Shown here piece by piece: positions 7,999 to 16,930 of a stretch of DNA of 64,000 nt. The translations under genes and the position numbers were made by a program. The stretch covers positions 2,715,001-2,779,000 of the forward strand of contig NZ_CP024199.1 of NCBI RefSeq assembly GCF_002844375.1. The letters run 5' to 3'. A model generated the notes under the pieces. The model saw nothing but the letters and a program-made list of their open reading frames with translations. It did not search any database and was not told where the DNA came from. Position 1 is the stretch's first letter; each line of letters starts with the position of its first letter. This stretch comes from Thalassospira marina. Lineage in GTDB: Bacteria > Pseudomonadota > Alphaproteobacteria > Rhodospirillales > Thalassospiraceae.

Positions 7999-10263
7999 TT
8001 GAGTAACGACGAATTTGTTTTTCTTGAAGATGACGAAAGCACGCCGTCGCCTTCACAGCGAAAAATGGCGCATGGCATTATCACCGCCTGGCGAATTCTG
8101 ATCGTCGACGATGATGCCGATGTCCATGAAATCACCGAAATGGCGCTCGATAACCTGACATTTCTGGGCCGCCCGGCAGAACTTCTGCATGCCTATAGCG
8201 CAGCCGAAGCCGCCAGCATCCTTGCCCACGAACAGGATATCGCCATCATCCTGCTTGATGTGGTGATGGAAACAAGCGACGCCGGGTTAAACCTTGTCGG
8301 TCATATCCGCAACGATCTGGAAATGCGCAATGTCCGCATCATTCTGCGCACCGGCCAACCCGGCCAGGCACCGGAAATGGATGCCATCACCAAATACGAC
8401 ATTGACGATTACAAAACAAAAACCGAACTGACCCGCAACAAGCTGTTTACCTCCATCACAACAGCATTGCGGTCGTTTGAGCGCATGCAAAAGCTTGATG
8501 CCAACCGTGCGGGCCTTGAAAAGATCATTGCATCGAGCAACGAATTTCTGTCGCGTCGTGGCCTGCGCAATTTTGCCGAAGGCGTCATTACCCAGCTTTC
8601 CGGGTTAATGGATGTAAGCCCGGAAGGGCTTGTTTGTGCCATTGGCGAAGGCGAACATCTTGACCTGATCGACGATGCCAGTGACACCAGCCACGGCCAG
8701 ATCCAGATCATCGCTGCCGCCGGTCGCTATAGCGACATGATCGGCATGGATCTGGAAGAACTGCATGCCAGCGAAATTTCATCGGCCCTGCGCGAATGCA
8801 TGATGCGCAAAGAAACCATTTTCCGCCCCGGCTGTGTGGTGCTGTATCTTTATGTGCGTGAAGGTTACGCCCTTGCCGCCTATATCGGTGCACCCGAACC
8901 CATCAGCAGCCTTGACCAGCACCTGCTGGAGGTTTTCTGCGGCAATCTGACGCTATGCGCCGAAAATATCCAGTTGGTCGAAAAGCTCAAACGCCGCGCC
9001 TATGTTGACGAGTTGACCAACCTTGCCAATCGCACCGCAATCCTTGATGCCATGAATGCGGTCCTGCATGACCCGGACCCCCAACCCAATTCCCTGATCC
9101 TGATTGACCTGCAGTTATTTGCCGAAATCAACGATGTGCTGGGGCATTCCTATGGTGATCGGCTGTTATGTTCGGTTGGTGAACGCCTTTCAACCGTGCT
9201 GCCCGACTGCATTGTCGGCCGCATCGCAGCCGACCTGTTTGCCGTGATTGGCCGCAGTGAAATGCTGACGCAAATTTCCATGTCGGCCATTTTCACCGCC
9301 CCCTTCAAAATCGACCATTTTGAACTGCCCATCCGTGTTGCGGCAGGTTCGACCGACCTGGTTGCCAATGGGCAAACCGCGCTGGATTACATGAAGCAGG
9401 CCTATATTGCGTTAAAACGTGCCAAATCCAGCGGATTTGGCCAGGTCACCAAATATGACCCGCAACTGGCCGCCATCACCCGTGACCGTGCCCAGCGCCT
9501 GGGTGATTTGCAAATGGCCATCGAACGTGACCAGTTTGAATGCCATTACCAACCCCTGATCGATTTTAAAACCGGCCGTCCTTGCGGCATGGAAGCCCTG
9601 CTGCGCTGGCGGCGCGAGGATGGCAAACTGGTGCCGCCCTGCGATTTCATCCCGCTGGCGGAATATTCCGGCCTGATCCGCCCGATTGGCGATTGGGTCC
9701 TGCGTGAAGCCATGGCAATGCTGGGCCAAATCCATGCTGCCGGTTTTGCCGATATGCGTGTGTCAATAAATGTCTCCAAGGTCCAGATGGTGGCCGACAA
9801 CTTCATTGACAGCCTTGAACGCCTGATCGCCCTGGCCCCTGTTGCCCCCCAGGCGGTTGAAATCGAAATCACCGAAAGCGCCTGTGATCTGGGCATCGAA
9901 GACCTTGAAGTTCTGCTATCGCGCATTCGCAAACTGGGCTTTTCCATTGCAATTGACGATTTCGGTACCGGCTTTTCCTCGCTCGCCTATCTGGACCGCC
10001 TGCCCGTCGACAAACTGAAAATTGATCGCTGCTTTGTCACACCCCTTGATAACGACGAACAAAACAGCAGCCGCATCGCCGAACTGATTATTCCGCTGGG
10101 TCACCGGCTGGGGATGGCGATTGTGGCCGAGGGGATCGAAACCGAAAAACAGGCACAAAAACTGCGCGAAATGTCCTGCGACATCGCCCAGGGCTACCTG
10201 TATGGCAAGCCCATGCCGGCTGACGAATTAATGACATGGCTGAAAAACTTTAACCCCGTTTAA
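7999..10263 (+). CDS. Response regulator with DUF3369, degenerate GGDEF and EAL domains (c-di-GMP phosphodiesterase)
   Basis: A 754-residue cytoplasmic signalling protein. Order: receiver domain about 30-155 with acidic pocket VDDDAD, phospho-acceptor Asp87 in ILLDVVMET and Lys in DDYKTKTEL; DUF3369 domain about 165-330 (a GAF-like region known from this regulator class); GGDEF domain about 340-480 with AADLF in place of GGDEF near residue 410, so cyclase activity is unlikely; EAL domain about 500-750 with Glu532 in GMEALLRW, plus INVSK, ITESA, IDDFGTGFSSL, KLKIDR and AEGIET. It should hydrolyse c-di-GMP under phosphorelay control. The start is TTG with AGAAGGG upstream. The next gene begins 17 bases on and a histidine kinase follows. 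Confidence 0.92.
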   Translation: MSNDEFVFLEDDESTPSPSQRKMAHGIITAWRILIVDDDADVHEITEMALDNLTFLGRPAELLHAYSAAEAASILAHEQDIAIILLDVVMETSDAGLNLVGHIRNDLEMRNVRIILRTGQPGQAPEMDAITKYDIDDYKTKTELTRNKLFTSITTALRSFERMQKLDANRAGLEKIIASSNEFLSRRGLRNFAEGVITQLSGLMDVSPEGLVCAIGEGEHLDLIDDASDTSHGQIQIIAAAGRYSDMIGMDLEELHASEISSALRECMMRKETIFRPGCVVLYLYVREGYALAAYIGAPEPISSLDQHLLEVFCGNLTLCAENIQLVEKLKRRAYVDELTNLANRTAILDAMNAVLHDPDPQPNSLILIDLQLFAEINDVLGHSYGDRLLCSVGERLSTVLPDCIVGRIAADLFAVIGRSEMLTQISMSAIFTAPFKIDHFELPIRVAAGSTDLVANGQTALDYMKQAYIALKRAKSSGFGQVTKYDPQLAAITRDRAQRLGDLQMAIERDQFECHYQPLIDFKTGRPCGMEALLRWRREDGKLVPPCDFIPLAEYSGLIRPIGDWVLREAMAMLGQIHAAGFADMRVSINVSKVQMVADNFIDSLERLIALAPVAPQAVEIEITESACDLGIEDLEVLLSRIRKLGFSIAIDDFGTGFSSLAYLDRLPVDKLKIDRCFVTPLDNDEQNSSRIAELIIPLGHRLGMAIVAEGIETEKQAQKLREMSCDIAQGYLYGKPMPADELMTWLKNFNPV

Positions 10264-10280
10264 TTACTTCAGGCACGCCA

Positions 10281-11390
10281 ATGACCTATTTCTCCCGCTT
10301 CAAAACCTTCATTTTGCCTGCGGCCCTGTTGCTGGCCAGTTGCGGCGAACCCGAACCGGTGAAAATCGGCTTTGTCGCCGGTATTTCCGGTGCCGGCGCC
10401 GATACCGGGCTTGCCGCGCGTAACGCCCTGATGATGGTCGTTGACGAAGTAAATGAAAAAGGCGGCATCAATGGCCATCCGATTGAACTGGTCATTCGGG
10501 ATGACCAGAAAAGCGGCGAAGTAGGCCGCCAGTTGATGAATGAATTTCACGAACTGGGTGTCACAGCGGTTATAGGACCCATCATCAGTTCGGTGGGTTA
10601 TGGCATGCTGCCGGGCATTAACGAACACCAAATCATCACCATTTCCCCCACCGTTTCCGCGCTGGAACTGGCTGGAAAAGATGATCATTTGTTTCGCATG
10701 AATTCCACCACCAGCGAAAATGCCGGTGCCTATGCCCGCAAACAGGTTGAACTGGGTCGCAAAAAGGTAGCACTGGCACTGGACCACGCGAATGCCACCT
10801 TTACCGAAAGCTGGGCCAACGAATTCCAGCGCCAATATGTTGATTTAGGCGGCGAAGTCGTTGCCCGCATCCCCTTTAACCAAAAGGGTGAAAGCGGCTT
10901 TTCCGACCCTGCCGAGCAGTTGCTGGCATCGGGTGCCGATGCCTTCCTGCTGGTTGCCAACGGGTTTGACAGTGCACAGCTTTCCCTGCAAATCCGCAAA
11001 CGCGGCGCAACACACCCCATTGCCGCTGCCGAATGGGCCGCATCCGAACAGCTTATTGCCATGGGCGGGGCGGCTGTCGAAGGGCTGGAAGTTTTGCAAA
11101 CCTATAACCGCAACGACCAGTCCGCGCATTTCCTGAAGTTTGTTGATGCCTATAAGGCCCGGTTCAATTCCATTCCGGGCTATACCAGCGTTGCGACACA
11201 CGATGCCGTCACCATGCTGATTGCCGGGCTGGAAAAACAGGCAAAGGACGATATCGCGCTAAAAGACGCCCTGTTGCAATTGCGCGATGTACAGGGTTTG
11301 CAACAGATGCTCAGCTTTAACGAATACGGGGATTCCGGGCGTCAAAGCTATTATCTCACCATCAGAAATGGCCAGTTTGTCGTTCAATGA
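10281..11390 (+). CDS. Periplasmic ligand-binding lipoprotein (LivJ-type, branched-chain amino acid binding fold)
   Basis: A 369-residue lipoprotein: the signal peptide ends LLLASC with lipidation Cys21. The mature part starts VKIGFVAGISGAGADTG, the N-terminal strand of type I LivJ/AmiC-like binding proteins, and keeps GGINGHPIELVIRDDQKS and a central AVIGPIISSVG hinge. No ABC permease genes are nearby. Its stop overlaps the histidine kinase start (ATGA), so it is probably a dedicated sensory binding protein presenting a small ligand to that kinase. The ligand is unknown. Confidence 0.9.
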   Translation: MTYFSRFKTFILPAALLLASCGEPEPVKIGFVAGISGAGADTGLAARNALMMVVDEVNEKGGINGHPIELVIRDDQKSGEVGRQLMNEFHELGVTAVIGPIISSVGYGMLPGINEHQIITISPTVSALELAGKDDHLFRMNSTTSENAGAYARKQVELGRKKVALALDHANATFTESWANEFQRQYVDLGGEVVARIPFNQKGESGFSDPAEQLLASGADAFLLVANGFDSAQLSLQIRKRGATHPIAAAEWAASEQLIAMGGAAVEGLEVLQTYNRNDQSAHFLKFVDAYKARFNSIPGYTSVATHDAVTMLIAGLEKQAKDDIALKDALLQLRDVQGLQQMLSFNEYGDSGRQSYYLTIRNGQFVVQ

Positions 11391-13336
11391 AAATCATCCG
11401 GCCCTATCGTTTTCGGACATGGCTGATCCTGCTGTTGTTTGCCACATCGCTTTTCACCTTTCTGGTGGTGGGCAGTGTCATTCTGCTGGTCAAAATTCCG
11501 CAAATCAGCAATGCCCACCAGGCATCGATCACCAAGGCGGTTTCGGAAATTTCCGACCGGGTTGAGACGGTTCTCAATTTTCTGGAAGCCGACCTGGACC
11601 TGGTGGGGCATGCGCTGTCGCATTTACCGCATGATGAAATCCAGCATGCCATTTCTCATCCCAGCAAGGGTCGGTTTGATGCGTTTTATCTGGTCCATAA
11701 AAACGGCGAACTGGCTGCTGCCTATATCCGCGACGAAAGCGAAACCCGCTGGTATGAACTTGCAGGGCTGGATCTGTCGCAAAACATGCTGTTTCAGGAA
11801 GCCTCCCTGTCGAATGACGCCGTATGGAGCGACCGTTATCTTTCCGTTGTCAGCGGCCACGTGACCGAGGCCGTCGCTATGCGCATTTCCGATAATGGCG
11901 ATGTCATCATTGGCGAACTATCCATTCGCAACCAGATCAATCTGGACCACAGCTTTGCCAGCAGCCAGTCGATCAGTTTTTCCGTGCTTGATAGCAATGG
12001 CGAAATCATCGCCGATAGTGACCCCGAAAGCCTGAAGCAAACCTTTCTGCCCCAGGTCAGCGCCCTGATCCAGAATGACCATCAGCAATCTATCGTGCGT
12101 CACGTCACGATCAACGATATCGAATATGATATCGCCTCGAAATTCTCCAATATTCTGGGCTGGCATTTTACCGCACGGATATCGACCGGCCGGCATAACC
12201 CCGAAATTTCCAGCCTCATCGAAATTGTGATTGCCTGTTTTGGTGGCTCGCTGATCATTGGTCTGATCATGGTGCCATTCTGGGCACGCGCAATGGTGTC
12301 ACCGCTTAATGGCATTGTCGAACATGCATCACGCACCGCGCGCGGCGTTACCCTGCCGCCGCGCAAAAAGGGCGCGGTGCTTGAATTCAACCGCCTTCTG
12401 GCCGACCTGGACCGCCTGGCAACCGCCGTTCGCATCCGCCAGCAGGAACTGGGCCGCTTAAATGACGGGCTGGAAATGCGGGTGCGTGAACGTACGGCCG
12501 AACTTGAACATATCAATTCCGAACTGTCATCAACCGTTCAGGCCCTTAACCTGACACAGGATGAACTGGTGCAATCGGAAAAAATGGCCGCACTGGGCCG
12601 TCTGGTTGCCGGTATTGCCCACGAACTTAACACCCCGCTTGGCAATGGCCGCATGGCTGTCAGTACGCTTTCCGACCAGAATGCCGAATTCACCCGCCTG
12701 CTTGAACAGGGGCTGCGCAAATCCGACCTCAATGACTATCTCGCACAGGTGCAAAACCTTACTACCATGATCGAACGCAACATCATGCGCGCGGGCGATC
12801 TGGTCAGCAGTTTCAAACAGGTTGCGGTTGATCGTACATCATCTCACCGGCGCAAATTTTCGATCGCCGAAGTCATCGATGAAATCATCCTGACTTTGAC
12901 ACCATCGCTTAAAAACCGGCCCATCCGCATTCAAAAGCATGTCGATGCCGACATCACCCTTGATAGCTTCCCCGGGGAATTCGGCCAGATCATTACCAAT
13001 CTGGTTGATAACGCCCTGATCCACGCCTTTGATGCCGACACACCTGGCACCGTTTCCATCCACGCATCCCCTGCGCCCGACCGCGACGATGCCATCCTGC
13101 TTGAAATTCGCGATGATGGCCGGGGTATGGAACAGGATGTGCTGGATCATATCTTTGACCCGTTTTTTACCACGCGTATGGGCACAGGTGGCACCGGGCT
13201 TGGCCTGTCGATTACGGCCAATGCTGTCAGTTCCCTGCTGGGCGGCACAATTTGTGCCACCAGCACACCGGGTCAGGGCACCTGTTTTCGGGTTATCTGC
13301 CCGCTGGTTGCCCCGGCCCATGCCAACAAGGCGTAA
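11387..13336 (+). CDS. Membrane sensor histidine kinase
   Basis: A 649-residue kinase. An N-terminal membrane helix (about 10-37) and a second one (about 275-300) flank a periplasmic sensing region of some 240 residues. A HAMP-like linker and a coiled coil (RVRERTAELEHIN) lead to the kinase core: His412 in GIAHELNTPLG, N-box NLVDNALIHAFD, G1 IRDDGRGM, G2 GTGGTGLGLSI. It carries no receiver domain, so the receiver-EAL protein two genes upstream is the likely target. Its start overlaps the lipoprotein stop by four bases, suggesting direct coupling to that binding protein. Confidence 0.93.
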   Translation: MKIIRPYRFRTWLILLLFATSLFTFLVVGSVILLVKIPQISNAHQASITKAVSEISDRVETVLNFLEADLDLVGHALSHLPHDEIQHAISHPSKGRFDAFYLVHKNGELAAAYIRDESETRWYELAGLDLSQNMLFQEASLSNDAVWSDRYLSVVSGHVTEAVAMRISDNGDVIIGELSIRNQINLDHSFASSQSISFSVLDSNGEIIADSDPESLKQTFLPQVSALIQNDHQQSIVRHVTINDIEYDIASKFSNILGWHFTARISTGRHNPEISSLIEIVIACFGGSLIIGLIMVPFWARAMVSPLNGIVEHASRTARGVTLPPRKKGAVLEFNRLLADLDRLATAVRIRQQELGRLNDGLEMRVRERTAELEHINSELSSTVQALNLTQDELVQSEKMAALGRLVAGIAHELNTPLGNGRMAVSTLSDQNAEFTRLLEQGLRKSDLNDYLAQVQNLTTMIERNIMRAGDLVSSFKQVAVDRTSSHRRKFSIAEVIDEIILTLTPSLKNRPIRIQKHVDADITLDSFPGEFGQIITNLVDNALIHAFDADTPGTVSIHASPAPDRDDAILLEIRDDGRGMEQDVLDHIFDPFFTTRMGTGGTGLGLSITANAVSSLLGGTICATSTPGQGTCFRVICPLVAPAHANKA

Positions 13337-13376
13337 TCATCCATTCGCGCCCTTCCAAATGGCGACTATCCAACAC

Positions 13377-13414
13377 AAAACCCCGGCTGCCAGCCATCTG
13401 GCAACCGGGGTTTT
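13377..13414. terminator. Bidirectional intrinsic terminator between the histidine kinase and a convergent small gene
   Basis: A 17-bp stem (13377-13393 with 13398-13414, one mismatch) around loop CCAT. The A-run on the left and the T-run on the right make it work on both strands, for the kinase operon on the plus strand and the small genes on the minus strand. Confidence 0.85.
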
Positions 13415-13494
13415 ATCTATCTACCTTCCGTCACAATCAGCACATATGCCAATGCACGGGATATGTCTGGCGGGCTATGTCAAACCGGGTCTGA

Positions 13495-13842
13495 TTAATG
13501 GTCAGACGGGTCAACAAAATGTTCGGCAAGGCCGGTATCGTAATTCAGGCCTTCGGCGGTCAGGACGATGGATGCCGGGTAACCTTCGCGCACCAGGCCC
13601 TTGCGGGTCAGCGCCACCCAAACCGACGGGTTGTTAAAACCGCTGGCATCGCGGGCAGCAACAACAAATGCGCCCACATGCACATGGTCGCCATGGCCGT
13701 GCGGCAGGCGGGTAATGGTGGCTTCCCCGCTTTGCGCATCAATGCTGCCGGAATTCGGGTCTTTGGCCAAAATCTGTGCTAACGCCAGGGTGCGTGTCTG
13801 CAGGGCGTTCAGTTTTTTGGGGTTGGCTTTTTGTACCGGCAT
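13495..13842 (-). CDS. Conserved hypothetical protein, 115 residues
   Basis: I recognise the sequence type (MPVQKANPKKLNALQTRTLAL start) as a small uncharacterised alphaproteobacterial family but know no function. It is soluble, without a signal peptide. It has a basic N terminus, a His-rich segment RLPHGHGDHVHVG near residues 48-60, and a C-terminal part ALTRKGLVREGYPASIVLT that resembles winged-helix wing regions only loosely. The start at 13842 is set by AAGGA about eight bases upstream; the longer frame to 13965 would run into the next gene. The His cluster could bind a metal, which is speculation. Confidence 0.7.
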   Translation of the reverse strand: MPVQKANPKKLNALQTRTLALAQILAKDPNSGSIDAQSGEATITRLPHGHGDHVHVGAFVVAARDASGFNNPSVWVALTRKGLVREGYPASIVLTAEGLNYDTGLAEHFVDPSDH

Positions 13843-13918
13843 TGCTGTGTCCTTGGCAAAGGGTGAATGATTTATCGCCTGAATTAGCCGCAAACGCCGC
13901 CCCGCATCAAGCCCGATT

Positions 13919-14179
13919 TTACAGCGAAACAGATGCGACAAGCTGTTTTCTGAGCTTGCGGTCACGCTTTAAATACCATTCGCGGCTCATGGCCTGCCCG
14001 AAGGTGCGAAAACGTTCCATGTAAACCACTTCCCATTGTCGCCCGCGGGTAAATTTGGCCCCCTTGCCGCTGTTATGGGCGGCAAGGCGGGCCTCAACAT
14101 CGGTGGACCATCCAACATAGGTGCGCGGGCTGCCGCTTCCGGTTTCCCGCAACACATACACAAAGGTCCAACTGGCCAT
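13919..14179 (-). CDS. GIY-YIG nuclease family protein (UPF0213-like)
   Basis: An 86-residue single-domain protein. The GIY-YIG core is seen as FVYVL near residue 6 and TYVGWSTDVEARLAAHNSGKG, with Arg in the following helix and Glu in YLKRDRKLRKQL-type C terminus preceded by SREWYLKRD. Small stand-alone members of this UvrC/URI-like group are widespread and mostly uncharacterised; some may act on DNA. It begins eight bases after the stop of the SDR gene, so the two share a transcript. Confidence 0.85.
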   Translation of the reverse strand: MASWTFVYVLRETGSGSPRTYVGWSTDVEARLAAHNSGKGAKFTRGRQWEVVYMERFRTFGQAMSREWYLKRDRKLRKQLVASVSL

Positions 14180-14187
14180 TACGCCAA

Positions 14188-14970
14188 TCAGCCCATTGTC
14201 GAATTGAACGCGCCACCATCAAGCAGCAGGTTCTGGCCGATCATGAAACTGGCATATTCGCTGCACATAAAGGCACAGGTCGCCCCGAAATTAAGCGGAT
14301 CGCCAAATTTACCGGTCGGCAGGGCCGCCTGGGCACGGGTACGGGCTTCGTCCATCGAAATGTTTTCCGCCTTGGCACGGTTGCCCATCAGCGCGCTGAT
14401 ACGGTCCGTGTCATGCTGGCCGGGCAGCAGGTTGTTGATCACAACGCCATCCTTGGCCACCTGGCGTGCCGTACCAGCGACAAAACCGGTCAACCCGGCG
14501 CGCGCCGCGTTTGACAGGCCAAGCTGCGGAATCGGTGATTTGACCGAACCCGACGTAATATTGACAATACGGCCCCACTTACGCGCGATCATGCCCGGCA
14601 ACACCGCCGTCGTCAGCAAAATCGGGGTCAGCATATTCGACTGAATGGCAGCCTGCCATTCATCCTGCCCCCAGTCGGACCAAACACCGGGGGGCGGACC
14701 ACCGGCATTATTGACCAGAATATCAGGCTCCGGGCAGGCAGCCAAAACTGCGTTGCGGCCTTCTTCGGTGGTGATATCGGTGGCAACAATCTGCACATTC
14801 ACGCCAAAAGTATCGCGAATATATTGTGCTGTTTCTTCCAGCGGGCCTTCGCTGCGGGCATTCAGCGTCAAATCAACGCCGGCTTCGGCCAGTTTAATGG
14901 CACAACCGCGGCCCAGCCCCTTGGACGAGGCACAAACAATGGCCTTGCGGCCCTTAATTCCCAGATCCAA
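14188..14970 (-). CDS. Short-chain dehydrogenase/reductase lacking the Tyr-x3-Lys pair
   Basis: A 260-residue Rossmann protein of the FabG-like SDR class. Cofactor site is CASSKGLGRG near residue 14 and NNAG is at about 86-89. The catalytic Ser is in NITSGSVKSP, but where YxxxK is expected the sequence reads LGLSNAARAGL, with no Tyr and Arg replacing Lys. The same substitution occurs, to my knowledge, in a recognisable SDR subfamily, so it is probably inherited and not a sequencing error. The reaction is unknown. It lies 73 bases after dgoA on the same strand and could belong to sugar-acid metabolism. Confidence 0.85.
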   Translation of the reverse strand: MDLGIKGRKAIVCASSKGLGRGCAIKLAEAGVDLTLNARSEGPLEETAQYIRDTFGVNVQIVATDITTEEGRNAVLAACPEPDILVNNAGGPPPGVWSDWGQDEWQAAIQSNMLTPILLTTAVLPGMIARKWGRIVNITSGSVKSPIPQLGLSNAARAGLTGFVAGTARQVAKDGVVINNLLPGQHDTDRISALMGNRAKAENISMDEARTRAQAALPTGKFGDPLNFGATCAFMCSEYASFMIGQNLLLDGGAFNSTMG

Positions 14971-15043
14971 TGGATCCTCCCATGACTTGGTCGGTTTTAT
15001 CGATGGCGCAAAGATAGCCTGCCGGACAATCCTGCGTCAAAGA

Positions 15044-15661
15044 TCAATGACAACCTCGATAAACCGCATCATAGGTATAAACATAATCCAGCGCCCGGCG
15101 GCCGACTTCTTCGGCACTCATTCCCGGTTTGTAAATGCCCGATCCCAGGCCAAAACCGTTACAGCCTGCCTTGGCGAAATCTTCGAAATCAATCGGTTCG
15201 ACACCGCCCACGGCAAAAACCGGCAGGTTTTTGGGCAAAACGGCGCGCATCGCGCCAATGCCCTTTGCCCCCACCTGGCTTGCCGGGAAAATCTTCAATC
15301 CGTCCGCCCCGGCCTTGATTGCAGCGAAACATTCCGTTGGTGTCATCACACCGGGCCAGGACCCCATGCCGCATTTTTTGGTATGCGCAATAACATCAAT
15401 GTCGCAATTGGGCGAAACGACAAATTCGGCATTGATTTCCTTCAGGCGGTCAACATCCTCGACGGTCAAAACCGTGCCTGCACCAATTTTGGCAACCTCG
15501 CCAACGGCCTTTTTCATTACGGGGATCGCCTCGAACGGGTCCGGTGAATTTAACGGAATTTCGATCAGGGTAATTCCGGCATCCACCAATGCACGGGCAA
15601 TGTCGCCAGCCTCGGACGAATGAACGCCGCGCAGAATGGCAATCAGATTACGATGTGACAT
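15044..15661 (-). CDS. dgoA: 2-dehydro-3-deoxy-6-phosphogalactonate aldolase
   Basis: Cytoplasmic class I aldolase of 205 residues that splits 2-dehydro-3-deoxy-6-phosphogalactonate into pyruvate and glyceraldehyde 3-phosphate. The Schiff-base Lys is Lys123 in GLKIFPAS and the catalytic Glu is Glu34 in LIEIPLNSP, as in the KDPG/KDPGal aldolase family; the LNSPDPFEAI segment favours the galactose form. ATG 15661 is chosen because AAGGA lies about eight bases upstream; a GTG one codon earlier is possible. It follows dgoK by 43 bases, so the kinase and aldolase form one operon. Confidence 0.93.
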   Translation of the reverse strand: MSHRNLIAILRGVHSSEAGDIARALVDAGITLIEIPLNSPDPFEAIPVMKKAVGEVAKIGAGTVLTVEDVDRLKEINAEFVVSPNCDIDVIAHTKKCGMGSWPGVMTPTECFAAIKAGADGLKIFPASQVGAKGIGAMRAVLPKNLPVFAVGGVEPIDFEDFAKAGCNGFGLGSGIYKPGMSAEEVGRRALDYVYTYDAVYRGCH

Positions 15662-15704
15662 CACATGATCCTTTCCGATCAGAACGTTTCCTTGGCGGGC
15701 CGAA

Positions 15705-16649
15705 TTATTGGTTGGTTAAAACGGCATGGGCCCGGCGCAACCCGCCCAGGGTCGCGGCTTCTGCATCAATAATTGCTGCATCAAAATCATGCACCTGCAA
15801 CGCCTGCCGGTAACGGGCGGCCAGTTTGCCATCCCCGATCAGGGCAATGCTTTCCCCCTTATCCAGCCGGGCAACGATATCGGCAATTTCACTGCCAATC
15901 ACATATCCCGACAGCATTGCCGCCCCGGCCTTGCCCCCATCGGGCGACACCAGGCCACCGGCACGAATGCCAAACAGACAATGCAAAAAATCCCCCGGCT
16001 TGTCTGCCACATGGCGGATCGCGGTTTCAAACGCGGCGGCATCATCCGCGCCCTGCATGGAATGGCGCAATATCGACTGTTGCGATAATACGCCAAAAAC
16101 TTCGCCGCTCATATAGGTGCGAAAACCGGTAATGGTGCCATTGGCAATGCGCGCCCATTTGCTGTGCGTGCCTGGCAGGCATACCCATCCGGCAAAATCC
16201 GGCTGGGCCGCCATAAAACCAACAAGCTGGGTTTCCTCGCCGCGCATTACATCGGGATCGTCGATCTGGCATAAACCGGGCAGGATATGCACATCCAGCC
16301 CGGCTTGTTGCAGGGCCGGTTTCACCGCCCCTGCCGCCAGTGTTGCGGGCTGTGCTGGCAGGCGGGCATAGGGGGCTTCGCACCAGCCCTGCCGTGCCCC
16401 GGCCATGCCACACACCACAACCGGCAGGGTCCGGCCCGGCGTAATACCATCTGGCAGCCAGTCCGCAATCAGGCCATGAAGGACGGCTTCAAAACCACCA
16501 TCGGTAATTTTGTTCAGACCAAGATCGGATTCGCCGCGCGCCAGAATTTCACCATCCGCATCCATGGCCCACAGGCGCAGATTGGATGTACCCCAGTCAA
16601 CTGCGATCCAGTCGATCTTCGATGAAATTTCTGTATGCGACGCTGACAC
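15705..16649 (-). CDS. dgoK: 2-dehydro-3-deoxygalactonokinase
   Basis: Cytoplasmic sugar-acid kinase that phosphorylates 2-dehydro-3-deoxygalactonate at C6 before the DgoA aldolase. The ASKHA-type phosphate motif is WIAVDWGTSNLRLWAMD, followed by VVCGMAGARQGW and LPGTHSKWARI, typical of DgoK. I prefer the GTG at 16649 (314 residues), which has GGGCAGG upstream; an in-frame TTG at 16697 would add 16 residues lacking family resemblance. A galactonate dehydratase (DgoD) gene is not next to it. Gap 16650-16930 upstream holds the likely promoter. Confidence 0.92.
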   Translation of the reverse strand: MSASHTEISSKIDWIAVDWGTSNLRLWAMDADGEILARGESDLGLNKITDGGFEAVLHGLIADWLPDGITPGRTLPVVVCGMAGARQGWCEAPYARLPAQPATLAAGAVKPALQQAGLDVHILPGLCQIDDPDVMRGEETQLVGFMAAQPDFAGWVCLPGTHSKWARIANGTITGFRTYMSGEVFGVLSQQSILRHSMQGADDAAAFETAIRHVADKPGDFLHCLFGIRAGGLVSPDGGKAGAAMLSGYVIGSEIADIVARLDKGESIALIGDGKLAARYRQALQVHDFDAAIIDAEAATLGGLRRAHAVLTNQ

Positions 16650-16930
16650 TTGTACCTGCCCTAAATGTTTGATGGTCTTGTTTATTTCCTCATACAATTA
16701 AACCTGATTGCGGCACTTGTACATCCCGCATTTAGGATACATTCCTGATTGCAGGGCAAATACCGCAAGGCGACTGCCCCTGATCAAACCGCTCCCATTT
16801 GACCATAACTGGCAAAGTAGGGTTCCGTTGGCTTGTGCCCTGCGCGATGCCATCACACCGGGCAATCCAGCCCGATTGGCTCGATTGTTCCGATTTCCCC
16901 AATTGCCCCACTGGCCATCGCGCCAGACAA

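Noticed and set aside
10269..10835. 188-codon frame opposite the ligand-binding lipoprotein
   Set aside because: Antisense shadow; composition follows the reverse of a real gene.
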